From contig JAKUQS010000017.1 in NCBI GenBank assembly GCA_022451485.1, forward strand, positions 1 through 56,542: a stretch of DNA of 56,542 nucleotides, written 5' to 3'. Within the stretch, counting starts at the first letter, position 1, and the number at the start of each line of letters is the position of its first letter. Below, piece after piece: positions 45,351 to 54,295 of the stretch. Both the position numbers and the translations under genes were made by a program. The notes beneath the pieces were generated by a model. The model saw only the letters and a list, made by a program, of their open reading frames with translations, was not told where the DNA came from and did not search any database. The stretch is from Gammaproteobacteria bacterium (GTDB taxonomy: Bacteria > Pseudomonadota > Gammaproteobacteria > Arenicellales > UBA868).

Positions 45351-46643
45351 TCAACGAGCAAAAACTAATTCAGGCAACCACAGCGCCGTGGCGGGCACGA
45401 ACGTGGTCAACATCAGCGTGGGCAACCACGCGAAAAAAATCATAATTAGGGTCGGCTTCATCATCTCATTGACACTAACCCCTGTCACACGAGCACCGAG
45501 GTAAAGTAGTGGCGCAGTCGGTGGTGTGATATTTGCCATCCCGAGATTAACGCCCAATACCGCTGCAAAATGGATTGGATCCATCCCCACACTCGTCACG
45601 ATCGGCAACAAGAGTGGCGCGGACAACAACAATCCGCTGATGTCATCCATCAGCATACCAATCAGAATCATTACCAGGTTTACCATCAAAAGAATGATGA
45701 TCGGGTTATCTGATATCGAAAATACGAGTGTTTTAGCGAGCCCCGGAATATCTTCAAAAATCAGGAACCGGCTCACGATCAACACCATAAAAACCATAAC
45801 CATGACTACGCCAATCGTGATTCCCGCCTCTTTAATAGCAGCCCAGAAATTCTCCTTATTCAAACCTTTATAAACAAAGAACCCGACGGGAATCGCATAA
45901 ATGACCGCGACGCCCGCGGCCTCCGTCGGCGTCATCACTCCCCCGTAAATTCCACCGAGAATAAACAGCGGCATCAGCAACGCGGGAAACGCTTTCCAAG
46001 ATCGGACGCCCAGTTCTCTGGGAAAATTAACCGGCTTAATTGCCAACTTTAGATTGGTCACCTTACGCAACAAACCAAAATTAACAATAATCAGAAGCAC
46101 TACTAAGATGAGCCCCGGAATAACCGTCGACAGAAAGCATTTAAGTACTGACTGCTGAGTGACCCAGGCATAAAGAATTTGTGACGCACTCGGCGGGATC
46201 AACAAACCTAGGGGCGATGCACTAACAATCAGTGCCCCAGCCAGCCCGTTGGGATAATTAGCCCGTTTCAAATGGGGCATCATAATCGTACCAATACACG
46301 TTAACGTGGCCGCCGCACTTCCCGAGATCGAACCGAAGATCGCGCTGGCAATCACCGACGCCGCACTCAAACCACCTTTGATGCGTCCAATCAGCAGCTC
46401 AGCTAACTGCACCAACGGTAAGGCGATTTTGCCCCGCTCCATGATAGCGCCGGCAAGAATAAACAGAGGAATAGCCAGCAAAACGATCGACGTCATTTTC
46501 CAGTGGCCTGCCGGCATAAATCCCGACACGTCGTGGCCACCAAACGTTGCAATCAATAACAACACAGCGCCAAAAGCCATTGGCACAGAAACACCAATGA
46601 CTAACAAAACACATAGCGCAAGAAAACAGGCAATGATCAACAT
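45351..46643 (-). CDS. dctM: TRAP transporter large permease, DctM type
   Basis: A 430-residue, very hydrophobic inner-membrane protein with about 12 membrane segments. It has the family block GSISGSAAATLTCIGTIMMP, LLIPPS, and LGVNLGMANITPPTAPLLYLGA near the C-terminus. With DctQ and DctP it forms a sodium-driven importer for carboxylates, amino acids or related solutes. It follows dctQ by 30 bp on the same strand. Length is normal. The linked D-amino-acid dehydrogenase hints at an amino-acid or amine substrate. Confidence 0.95.
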   Translation of the reverse strand: MLIIACFLALCVLLVIGVSVPMAFGAVLLLIATFGGHDVSGFMPAGHWKMTSIVLLAIPLFILAGAIMERGKIALPLVQLAELLIGRIKGGLSAASVIASAIFGSISGSAAATLTCIGTIMMPHLKRANYPNGLAGALIVSASPLGLLIPPSASQILYAWVTQQSVLKCFLSTVIPGLILVVLLIIVNFGLLRKVTNLKLAIKPVNFPRELGVRSWKAFPALLMPLFILGGIYGGVMTPTEAAGVAVIYAIPVGFFVYKGLNKENFWAAIKEAGITIGVVMVMVFMVLIVSRFLIFEDIPGLAKTLVFSISDNPIIILLMVNLVMILIGMLMDDISGLLLSAPLLLPIVTSVGMDPIHFAAVLGVNLGMANITPPTAPLLYLGARVTGVSVNEMMKPTLIMIFFAWLPTLMLTTFVPATALWLPELVFAR

Positions 46644-46673
46644 GCGATGGACCCTCGACCCGTACCCATTGGC

Positions 46674-47216
46674 TTAGTCGGCAACAGTCTGCGCCGCCGG
46701 TGGGCGGATTTTGATCAAAGCATAGAGATGAAACATACTATACAAACTCATCATCAATAACCCGACCAGTATCCCCACACGGGGAATCAAAAACGGTATT
46801 TTCAACGCCGGCGTTACCGCCCAGTTGGGATATGAATCGATCTCGTCATAGATCATCAATATAGCCCAGTAGACCAGCGCAACGCTGACGATCACTTCGA
46901 TTAGGGTAACGACTAACTTTCGCAACCATCTCAATCGGTCATTTTCAGTGATGTAATCCAACAAATCCGCATTGATATGGCTGCCATCGTAGGTCCCAAG
47001 CGCCCCCCCCATAAAGAAGAGCCAGAAACAGACCATTAGCAACCACTCGTTATAGGCAAAAAGATCGCCCTCGAAACCGTAGCGAACAATAACCACAAAG
47101 AAAAACGTACCGGCCATGATCAGGCAGGAAATCACCACAAGAACAGATTTGAAAGCCAACATGACCCGAACCGTGCCCTGCAATGCGCGCGGCAGCTGAT
47201 CGACGAGCTCTGTCAT
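46674..47216 (-). CDS. dctQ: TRAP transporter small permease, DctQ type
   Basis: A 180-residue membrane protein with four predicted segments, including VVISCLIMAGTFFFVVIV and WLLMVCFWLFFMGGALGTYD. The loop SHINADLLDYI is a DctQ hallmark. It is the scaffold subunit that joins the DctM carrier to the binding protein. Its ATG lies 75 bp downstream of the dctP stop, across a perfect hairpin that probably lowers its expression relative to dctP. Confidence 0.92.
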   Translation of the reverse strand: MTELVDQLPRALQGTVRVMLAFKSVLVVISCLIMAGTFFFVVIVRYGFEGDLFAYNEWLLMVCFWLFFMGGALGTYDGSHINADLLDYITENDRLRWLRKLVVTLIEVIVSVALVYWAILMIYDEIDSYPNWAVTPALKIPFLIPRVGILVGLLMMSLYSMFHLYALIKIRPPAAQTVAD

Positions 47217-47250
47217 AAGAGCAATTCCGAGGAAATGGCGGGAAGCGTCC

Positions 47251-47282
47251 GGGGCTGGGTGGTTATTACACCACCCAGCCCT
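47251..47282 (-). terminator. dctP-dctQ intergenic hairpin (attenuator)
   Basis: GGCTGGGTGG (47253-47262) pairs perfectly with CCACCCAGCC (47271-47280) around an 8-base loop, and one or two further pairs extend the base. It sits between dctP and dctQ. No U-run follows, so partial attenuation or protection of the dctP transcript is more likely than a full stop. Similar hairpins after binding-protein genes are known in other TRAP operons. Confidence 0.65.
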
Positions 47283-47291
47283 GGTAGAGCA

Positions 47292-48296
47292 TTACATATC
47301 CGCTTTTAAACGGTCCACAATATCTTTACCGACGACTTTTTCAATCTGCGGCCAGACATTATCTTTAATATGCTTAGATAACGCGCCACGCTCAGCGTCA
47401 GACAGATCCAACACCTCATAACCCGCATCTTTTAGTTTTTGGATGTAACCCGCATCGTTACTTCGCGCCCAGTCCGTGAAGGATGCCGCGGCCCGATCAA
47501 TAGCGGCCTGTACCGCTGATTTCTGTTCAGCGTTCAATTTCTTCCACGTTTTCTGGCTAGCGTAGTAGGTAGACGCCTCTACAAACGCGTTGTAGGGAAT
47601 GTAATATTTACCAATCTGACTCTGAGCAAAAACCGTATAGGTCGCCTGTGGCGTGCAGCAGATTGCGCCATCAACCGTACCGGCCTGCACCGCGGCAAAC
47701 ACCTCGGCCCAGTTCATCGTCGTGGTTTTAAAACCAATCGCTTCCGTCGTATCTTTGGCAACCTTTGAGCCCCAAACCCGAATATGAATTCCCTTGGCTC
47801 CTAGCCCCGCATGGTCGTTCGGTTTCTTTGTAGAGACAACACCAATGAAACCTTCTGCCACGTTGCCCAGCAGCTTGAGATTCAACTTGGCCAAGGTCTC
47901 CGTCATGATTGCCGTATAGGCCGAATCCTTACTGCCATAAACCTTAACCAACTCGTCCCAAGAGGACACCAGGAATGGCAGAGAGTTGATCTCAAGCACC
48001 GGATCCTTGTGTGCATAAACAAACGCATGGACCATGTCAATGTTGCCACGAATGGTGTCTTCCAGCAGTTCTTCGCCGCTACCTAGCTGCCCTGCGGGAA
48101 ATAACTTCACCTTAATCCCAACGTTTGCAGCTTCGATATCTGACTTAACCTGCTCCATCATCTTGTGAGCGTAATGCTCGACAGGCAATACGCCAGCAAA
48201 TTTCAGCGTAATGTTGCCGGCAAAGGCGACACCCGAAATGGACAAGGCGACCAGCCCAAGTCCAGCCAGGCGACTCAGCTTTCCAATACTCAACAT
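47292..48296 (-). CDS. dctP: TRAP transporter substrate-binding protein, DctP type
   Basis: A 334-residue periplasmic binding protein. The ATG at 48296 follows GGAGG by 5 nt; an ATG at 48308 overlaps that site and is less likely. The signal peptide is LSRLAGLGLVALSISGVAFA. The mature part shows AHKMMEQVKSDIEAANVGIKVKLFP, then FPAGQLGSGEELLEDTIRGNIDMV and the Arg motif HIRVWGSKVA, whose Arg usually binds the substrate carboxylate. A carboxylate-containing ligand is therefore likely. Confidence 0.94.
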   Translation of the reverse strand: MLSIGKLSRLAGLGLVALSISGVAFAGNITLKFAGVLPVEHYAHKMMEQVKSDIEAANVGIKVKLFPAGQLGSGEELLEDTIRGNIDMVHAFVYAHKDPVLEINSLPFLVSSWDELVKVYGSKDSAYTAIMTETLAKLNLKLLGNVAEGFIGVVSTKKPNDHAGLGAKGIHIRVWGSKVAKDTTEAIGFKTTTMNWAEVFAAVQAGTVDGAICCTPQATYTVFAQSQIGKYYIPYNAFVEASTYYASQKTWKKLNAEQKSAVQAAIDRAAASFTDWARSNDAGYIQKLKDAGYEVLDLSDAERGALSKHIKDNVWPQIEKVVGKDIVDRLKADM

Positions 48297-48383
48297 AGCA
48301 TCCTCCAATCATTGATTTTGTAAAAACAACTGATACCTACCCTAACAGACAGCAGCCCGCTCACAAACTTATATTTAAGGGGG

Positions 48384-48407
48384 TTTTCCACCTTTCTCCA
48401 TGGAAAA
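48384..48407. promoter_or_regulatory. candidate operator upstream of dctP
   Basis: TTTTCCA (48384-48390) and TGGAAAA (48401-48407) form a perfect 7-bp inverted repeat with a 10-base spacer, 88-111 bp upstream of the dctP start. Position and spacing suit a dimeric repressor or activator of the TRAP operon. No regulator gene is adjacent. Confidence 0.4.
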
Positions 48408-48438
48408 TAGGCTTCCAAACAGTCCCAACTTTGAAAGA

Positions 48439-49707
48439 CTATCGCGATGCCAAGGTCAGCCCTGTTAAGTCAAGATCGCACGATTCACCGCTGATCAGAT
48501 GCGCCAATGCTTGCCCAGAGCCACACGACATGGTCCAGCCAAGATGGCCATGGCCCGTATTGAGATAGAGCCCTTGAACGGGTGTCTCTCCCAGGTACGG
48601 AATGCCGTCCGGGGTCATGGGACGAAACCCTGTCCATGCCTCACCAGCAGATGGGTCCGGATAGTCAGGAAAAACATCGAGAAAAAACCGACGCAGATTT
48701 CCGATTCGTTTCGGATTCAGTGAGCGATCGTTGCCCGCAAATTCGGCGGTACCCGCCACCCGTATACGATCACCCAATCGGGTAATCCCAATATGCCGGC
48801 CCGTATCCGCCATTGGAATCACCGGAGCCCCATTCCATTGCCCTACGGGAAGAGTGATCGAATACCCTTTGACCGGATAAATAGGCAGTCGAATTCCCAA
48901 CGGTCTCAACACCGCATTGCTGTCGTTGCCCATGGCAACCACACAGGTATCGGCCATGATCGTTTCAACATCTGTGACCACCGCGCTGACCGCGCCATTC
49001 GACGTTTCAATTCGTTTGATTGATTCGCCGTAACGCACAGTCACACCATTGTTCGAACAATATTGCGCTAATCGTTGACTGAATAGTCTCGCATCACCCG
49101 CTTCGTCATTCGGGTAATGAATGCCTCCCGCAATTAAACCCTGCTGCGAACGCAACGATGGCTCGAGCTCAATGCAGGCAGCCTCGTCTAGTAAGTCATA
49201 GTGCAAACCCATCGCACCCAACGTTTCCGCAACACGCTTAGTCACTTCCATGGAAAGCGGGTCTCTAAACAGATGTAACGTGCCGAGCCTGCTGCCGTCA
49301 TATTCAATCCCGGTATCCGCGACCAACTGATTGAGCGTGTCTTTGCTATAACTGCATAAACCGTAAATAACCGCAGCGTTCCTGGCCCAGGCTGTGTGAT
49401 TACATTGGCGAAGAAACTTAACGCCCCATGACAAAAGGCCCGGCAAGGCTGCAGGCCTCAGAAGAAACGGCGAATCCTCCTTTCCCATCCACTTGAGGAT
49501 AAACCGCGGTATCTCCGGAGACGCCCACGGATCTGACATGCTGGGCGTAACAATGCCCCCATTCGCAAAGGATGTTTCAAGGCCTGCATCTTCGTTTTTC
49601 TCAATCAGCGTAACCTCATGACCATGGCGAGAAAGAAAATAAGCGGTTGTCACACCGACAATCCCACCGCCCAACACCACCACCCTGCGCGAATCAACCA
49701 CAGTCAT
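48439..49707 (-). CDS. dadA: D-amino-acid dehydrogenase
   Basis: A 422-residue FAD enzyme of the DadA type, which oxidises D-amino acids to 2-oxo acids and passes electrons to the respiratory quinone pool at the inner membrane. It has the FAD motif VVVLGGGIVGVTTAYFLSRHG (about 8-28), ETSFANGGIVTPS and YLNTGHGHLGWTMSCGSG near the C-terminus, all diagnostic. GGGAGGGG lies just before the ATG. It is upstream of the TRAP genes on the same strand, with an operator-like repeat between, so transport and oxidation are probably co-regulated. Related proteins acting on other amines (sarcosine, hydroxyproline) are the alternative. Confidence 0.93.
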   Translation of the reverse strand: MTVVDSRRVVVLGGGIVGVTTAYFLSRHGHEVTLIEKNEDAGLETSFANGGIVTPSMSDPWASPEIPRFILKWMGKEDSPFLLRPAALPGLLSWGVKFLRQCNHTAWARNAAVIYGLCSYSKDTLNQLVADTGIEYDGSRLGTLHLFRDPLSMEVTKRVAETLGAMGLHYDLLDEAACIELEPSLRSQQGLIAGGIHYPNDEAGDARLFSQRLAQYCSNNGVTVRYGESIKRIETSNGAVSAVVTDVETIMADTCVVAMGNDSNAVLRPLGIRLPIYPVKGYSITLPVGQWNGAPVIPMADTGRHIGITRLGDRIRVAGTAEFAGNDRSLNPKRIGNLRRFFLDVFPDYPDPSAGEAWTGFRPMTPDGIPYLGETPVQGLYLNTGHGHLGWTMSCGSGQALAHLISGESCDLDLTGLTLASR

Positions 49708-49909
49708 CCCCTCCCGTTTGAGACCGCGGATCGATTCGTCAGCATATCGATCGAAACACGGACGTGAAATATTGCAAAGACTAAGGGAATAATAACCCTG
49801 TCATTCCAGTCAACACAGTGTGTTCATTGTGTAAAACAAATGCAACGCACACACTGGCTCATTCTCATCGACACCAAAGCATGTCTGGCTCGAAGAAGAA
49901 AAAGCAGTA

Positions 49910-51307
49910 TCAACGGAGCGCGGAACGACGGGAGACCACAAAGGATTCATCCTGAAACCACAGACCATTGTGCTCATGCAAAACTTGCGCAGTAGCCTCT
50001 AGGTAACGACCTTCCGTAATGACCGCCTCGAGACGCTCATCGTCAATTTGTCCAGCGTAAATCGCCGCGTTCCAGGCCGCAAACAAAGTCGACGTCCCGA
50101 TACTGTCCGCGATTTCCTCGGGCAAGGTATGCATCTGGTATTTGAAAACAGACTTGGCATCGGAACCTGCACTGAAACTATATCCACGACTCTCGTTACC
50201 CAAGGTTTCCTTCAACACCTGGATCAACTCGTGACGATCAGTTCCGGCAACTGATTCCTCCGGCCATATCGCTTTGATGATCTGCTCACCGGGATCGTGG
50301 CCAAAGGATTGAATACCCAGTAGGCGGCCACCTTCGCGTAGGCTACGGATGAGTGGCAGCAGCACCTTGTCGATTTTAAATTTCGCGCTCATTCGGTTGC
50401 GCCATGGCTGGGACGCCAACACCAAATCGTAATCTCCGCGAACCTGGCCCCGCTGGGGAATAACGGAGTCCAACAGAAAACGATTGTCCCGTCGATAGAT
50501 CACCAGCACCGACGGGCGGGTATACAGCGGATTGCCAGTCTCTTCGCTAGCACGGACCTGCCAGCCGTCAACCAATAATGGGTCAATACCGCGGAGTTGT
50601 TCTCCGTATTCATGCGCCGAAGCACCTTCAAGGCTAATCTCATGCCAATTTAACGCGGCCGCTTTAGCTACATCCCGCGGCATTAGCCACGGCGCTTCTG
50701 AGTAGTAAAGATTGGTAATAACAATCACGCTCGAGGGATGTTCAACCAAGCGGTCGGGCAGTTTCTCCAACGATAGCCGAACATCCTCTAAGCTGATTTC
50801 TTTAGCCACCACCAGAAAAGGAATGGTCGGGAAGCGTCGATGCATTGCACGGAGCAAATGACTGAGGACCGTGCCGTCTCCAACCCCCGCGTCAAAGAGA
50901 CGAAACGCAGGCGGTTGAGGCGTTATATGACGCAACTCATCCGCGGCCCGCTCAGCCACCTTCCACTTTTCATTACAGGTGTTGATAAAAGCAAGGTATT
51001 TCTGGCGATTATCGTAAAACCTAAAAGGCCGTGGCTTCCTTGACACCGACGCCCGGGCCGCCGGCGCGACGCCCTCAGATACTGGAACCGCTTCGCCACA
51101 CTGGTCCCGGTCCAGCACCGCATTCGTGTTCGCTAGAAACGTCCGTATTTTCTCTGCAGTCGCTAGCGTCACACTCTTGCCGTTTCGCAGCCGATGGCAC
51201 AACTTACCGTCATTCACCGCCTGGAGCCCACAAGTCGTCTCGGCTATGCCATTGTCCCGACAGTAATTTTCGATCTCTGCCAATAACGTTTCAGTCTCGG
51301 TTGTCAT
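49910..51307 (-). CDS. HTH domain fused to a methyltransferase-like (Rossmann) domain
   Basis: A 465-residue protein of two parts. Residues 20-60 resemble a helix-turn-helix (CHRLRNGKSVTLATAEKIRTFL). After a linker, residues 138-146 read FDAGVGDGT, the glycine-rich S-adenosylmethionine-binding motif, followed by a strand with Lys-Glu (FLVVAKEI), the usual second motif. I do not recognise the family as a whole. The latter half (LVLASQPWRNRMSAKFKIDKVLLPLIR) looks like a further methyltransferase strand with an insert. It is not strictly adjacent to an obvious target. A DNA-, RNA- or protein-methylating regulator is possible; catalytic function is unproven. Confidence 0.7.
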   Translation of the reverse strand: MTTETETLLAEIENYCRDNGIAETTCGLQAVNDGKLCHRLRNGKSVTLATAEKIRTFLANTNAVLDRDQCGEAVPVSEGVAPAARASVSRKPRPFRFYDNRQKYLAFINTCNEKWKVAERAADELRHITPQPPAFRLFDAGVGDGTVLSHLLRAMHRRFPTIPFLVVAKEISLEDVRLSLEKLPDRLVEHPSSVIVITNLYYSEAPWLMPRDVAKAAALNWHEISLEGASAHEYGEQLRGIDPLLVDGWQVRASEETGNPLYTRPSVLVIYRRDNRFLLDSVIPQRGQVRGDYDLVLASQPWRNRMSAKFKIDKVLLPLIRSLREGGRLLGIQSFGHDPGEQIIKAIWPEESVAGTDRHELIQVLKETLGNESRGYSFSAGSDAKSVFKYQMHTLPEEIADSIGTSTLFAAWNAAIYAGQIDDERLEAVITEGRYLEATAQVLHEHNGLWFQDESFVVSRRSALR

Positions 51308-51670
51308 GGGGTGTTAGCTGCAAAATGCACCTGTGAATCCAATGGAGGATCGGATTTAGCCATAAGTTCCCCGTTGCGCAAAATATTTGGCCCATTATTG
51401 TGTTAATGACTGCCTATGGGCAACTAACCTAATGCTGCATAAACGGATGCATATAAGGGATATAACCGAGGTTAACGTTCGGCCTTTAAATGCTTCTCTA
51501 ATGTCTGAGTTGACATCATCGCCTACTTTTTAGAAGGATACTGGGATAATGCCCAGACTTTTACCCAACGCCAAACAGGCGATGGATGCCCGCCAATCTA
51601 GAACGATGCAAAGGCAATTACCGAGCGGGAATACGGCCCTACGATTCCCCTCGAAAAACCTTTGTCGTTC
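51308..51670. other. intergenic region between methyltransferase-like gene and MFS gene
   Basis: These 363 bases contain no gene I can support. A short inverted repeat TGCC-TAT-GGCA-like core sits near 51410, and CTGGG-N6-CCCAG near 51541. The region must contain the promoter for the leftward gene at 51307. No sigma-70 pair stands out. Confidence 0.4.
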
Positions 51671-52912
51671 CTAGCTTTGCCGTCGACTCCCATAAATGGT
51701 CAAGCACACGCAAAGCAATCCCAACAGCCCAAGCCCAAAGGTTACTTTTAAAACCGCCGTATACCCTGACAATGCCCAAACGATGCCGGCCACGCTCGGA
51801 GCAAATGCCCACCCCAGAATATAGGCAAACGAGACCAGCGCAGAGATCGTTCCAAAGTGGGTTCTGCCGAGAACTTCTGCAGTAACAACCGGCTTTGCGA
51901 TGGTTTGAATGCCGACACCACCGCCTTGAAGTCCCACGAAAAGAAATAGAAAAATTAATGCAGCAGATGCCGCAGCAAGGCTAACACTCGCCAAACACAA
52001 TGCCGCAAACGCCCAACCACAAACGCTGACGAGTGAAATACGCGGATTAAACCCTAATAGACACAGTCGCCCAATCACCTGGGCAACACCAAACAGCGAC
52101 GCGGCCAACACCGCAACCCCCGGCGAAACCCCGCGGCTTTCCATCAACGGGAGCGCGTGGCTGATAATCATGCCGTGATTCAACGACAGCGCGCCAAAGG
52201 CGATGGCAAGCAACCAGAAAATAGGCCGCGATAACACCGGCCTCGCCGCTTCCATGAAACCGACGGACACAGGAGGACGTCTTACCGCTGACTCCGACGC
52301 CCCCGGCCCCACACCCAACCAGAACAACGGTGCCGCAACACCGCCTACCAACAGCGAAAATACCCAGACACTGGTTCGCCAACCCCACGCATCGGCAATA
52401 CTTGTTGCCAAAGGGAAACAAAGTGTTCCCGCAAACCCAGCGACCAATGTAATCAAGATGATCGGTTGCTTGGCAGCCGAGCCGAACTGTCGGGTCACGA
52501 CGGCAAAACACGGCTCGTATAAACAACCGGCCATCATGATGCCCACCAGGGACCAAATCAGATAGAACTGCCATAAATGATCGATCACAGGCAAAACCGC
52601 GATCAAGCCTGCCCCGGCTAAAGCGCTCGTTGTCATCAGCATTCGGCCGTGTCCCCGATCAATCAAACGACCGACAAACACTCCCGTTACGGCGGCAATG
52701 ACCAGTGCCGAGGTCAAGCCCCCACTAAGGGCCACGCGACCCCATTCGAAGTCACTCTCCCAACGAAGTAATAACGCCGGAAAAAGGTACAGCAAGCCCG
52801 CCCACGCCAATGTCTCAGCCACAGCGAGACACCAGATCCGAGGCGTCTTCCAAACCGATCGATCAATCAGGATTCCTTCTTGTACACGTGACCGTTGACT
52901 GGAATCACTCAT
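51671..52912 (-). CDS. MFS transporter
   Basis: A 413-residue major facilitator protein with about 12 membrane segments. The loop 2-3 motif is GRLIDRGHGRML, a variant of the usual G-x-x-x-D-R-x-G-R, and GVGIQTIAKPVV and SLNHGMIISHALPLM are typical of oxalate/formate and monocarboxylate-type carriers. It starts 51 bp from the HAD gene, divergently. A role in carboxylate or haloacid uptake fits that neighbour, but drug efflux is not excluded. Confidence 0.9.
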   Translation of the reverse strand: MSDSSQRSRVQEGILIDRSVWKTPRIWCLAVAETLAWAGLLYLFPALLLRWESDFEWGRVALSGGLTSALVIAAVTGVFVGRLIDRGHGRMLMTTSALAGAGLIAVLPVIDHLWQFYLIWSLVGIMMAGCLYEPCFAVVTRQFGSAAKQPIILITLVAGFAGTLCFPLATSIADAWGWRTSVWVFSLLVGGVAAPLFWLGVGPGASESAVRRPPVSVGFMEAARPVLSRPIFWLLAIAFGALSLNHGMIISHALPLMESRGVSPGVAVLAASLFGVAQVIGRLCLLGFNPRISLVSVCGWAFAALCLASVSLAAASAALIFLFLFVGLQGGGVGIQTIAKPVVTAEVLGRTHFGTISALVSFAYILGWAFAPSVAGIVWALSGYTAVLKVTFGLGLLGLLCVCLTIYGSRRQS

Positions 52913-52963
52913 CGCTTCACGCTACCTTGTCCTTTATCTACTGAACGCAACTCTACACCGCCT

Positions 52964-53668
52964 ATGAACACGACCCCACTAGAGTCCGTCACTACCCTGA
53001 CCTTTGACATTTTTGGCACGGTCCTCGATCTGGCAGGCAGTCTGATTCCCCCATTAGATGACCTCTTGCAAGATTGCCATGCGGATATGGATGGGGCCAC
53101 CCTTTGGCGCGAATGGCGACACCGACAACGCATTGAGCAATACCAGGACAATCTCCTAATGCTTGGCCATAGCGGTTACCTCGCAGTCAAACGACGGGCT
53201 TTACTCTACTGCCTTCGTAACAACCACGTTAACTTCAGCATCGAACAAGTCGACATCTTCATGGAGGCCTACCAGCATCTAAAGCCCTTCGACGATGCCA
53301 TTGAAGGGCTCGCGAGACTCAAAAAGAAATACAAACTGGTAATGTTATCTAATGGGGAGGAGTGGTACCTCAAACATCTGGTGGAAAATCAAATAAAAAT
53401 TGACTTCGACCGGATCCTGTCAGCGCAGACCGTCGGCCAATTCAAACCACACCCCATTGTCTATCGCTCTGCCGCCCAAACACTTGGATGTGAACCGGGT
53501 CAAATTATGATGGTCGCTTCTCATTCCTTTGATGTCCTCGGCGCACGTGCCAGTGGCTACCGTGGTGCCTACATCAATCGTTACCACTTACCGTATGATG
53601 AGTCCGACTATCAACCCGATATCACCGTGGACAACTTCTATGCTCTTTGTACGGCGCTTGCCGTTTGA
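52964..53668 (+). CDS. haloacid dehalogenase type II (HAD) family protein
   Basis: A 234-residue HAD-superfamily protein. The nucleophile motif is FDIFGTVLD (about residues 15-23), motif II is MLSNGEE, the Lys lies in QFKPHPIVYR and the last motif in VASHSFDVLGARASGYRGAY. These match L-2-haloacid dehalogenase, which uses the first Asp to displace halide from 2-haloacids. The ATG at 52964 is preferred; a GTG at 52895 would overlap the divergent MFS gene. Phosphatase activity is the main alternative. It converges on the DUF5989 gene. Confidence 0.9.
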   Translation: MNTTPLESVTTLTFDIFGTVLDLAGSLIPPLDDLLQDCHADMDGATLWREWRHRQRIEQYQDNLLMLGHSGYLAVKRRALLYCLRNNHVNFSIEQVDIFMEAYQHLKPFDDAIEGLARLKKKYKLVMLSNGEEWYLKHLVENQIKIDFDRILSAQTVGQFKPHPIVYRSAAQTLGCEPGQIMMVASHSFDVLGARASGYRGAYINRYHLPYDESDYQPDITVDNFYALCTALAV

Positions 53669-53700
53669 TGCCTTGGGCAGCGACAGCCTTCTGCGCTAAC

Positions 53701-53853
53701 TCAAAAGATAGTGTAAATAAATGGCGCGACAGCCGACCCCTCGGCCAACACAATTAAAACGCCCAGCAACAACAGCACAATAATGATGGGTGCCAACCAG
53801 AACTTCTTTCGCACGCGCATGAAATCCCACAGATCTTTTAAGAACTCAATCAT
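53701..53853 (-). CDS. DUF5989 family small membrane protein (50 residues)
   Basis: A 50-codon gene with start ATG at 53853 and TGA at 53701-53703. It begins MIEFLKDLWDFMRVRKKFW, followed by one membrane helix (APIIIVLLLLGVLIVLAEGSA) and VAPFIYTIF. This is the DUF5989 pattern, which is found next to SxtJ and carbamoyltransferase genes. The ATG overlaps the last base of the SxtJ stop codon, showing translational coupling. It is probably a membrane anchor or partner for SxtJ; function is undescribed. Too short for most gene finders. Confidence 0.88.
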   Translation of the reverse strand: MIEFLKDLWDFMRVRKKFWLAPIIIVLLLLGVLIVLAEGSAVAPFIYTIF

Positions 53854-54263
53854 CAGAAGGGTCTCTCCATTTGGCTAGGCGGACTCGCTACGCTCTTAAC
53901 GCGATAAGTCAGTGTGGTGTTGTCCCAACCTCGCCGCAGTGGGTCCTTGCTCAGTAGGCGCATCCATAAGCCAATCGGCAAGATCACGACGTAAAACACC
54001 AGCGCCAGCACCACTCGCGTAATGATGGCATTCATGAGATGGCCGAAGCGCATCCAGAGACGGTAAAAGTGACGGAACGTTGCCGGAAAACCCAAACCCC
54101 AGACCAGGACCACGCTGCCAAGCGCCCACGGCCACGACGGAGTCGGTTTGTCCAGCAGATAAGGAAAGACCACACCAAAAACGACGAAGATCACGCCGGC
54201 AAAGATAGCTGCAAATAGGCGTAGTCCCTTGTCGTCAAGTACTGGTCGACTTGAGTCCGTCAT
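53853..54263 (-). CDS. SxtJ family membrane protein
   Basis: A 136-residue membrane protein with about four hydrophobic segments (LFAAIFAGVIFVVFGVVFPYL, PWALGSVVLVWGLGFPATF, ITRVVLALVFYVVILPIGLW). The middle block RLWMRFGHLMNAIITRVVL is characteristic of SxtJ-like proteins, named from the saxitoxin cluster but widespread with unknown role. AGGAGAAGGG precedes the ATG at 54263. It follows the carbamoyltransferase gene by about 30 bp and precedes DUF5989 with stop-start overlap. The three genes form one module. Confidence 0.86.
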   Translation of the reverse strand: MTDSSRPVLDDKGLRLFAAIFAGVIFVVFGVVFPYLLDKPTPSWPWALGSVVLVWGLGFPATFRHFYRLWMRFGHLMNAIITRVVLALVFYVVILPIGLWMRLLSKDPLRRGWDNTTLTYRVKSVASPPSQMERPF

Positions 54264-54295
54264 TCCCTTCTCCTGGTTATTCGATAAATCACCGG

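Noticed and set aside
52047-52574. 175-codon minus-strand open frame
   Set aside because: It is a shifted frame of the MFS transporter gene, which has clear membrane segments and motifs.
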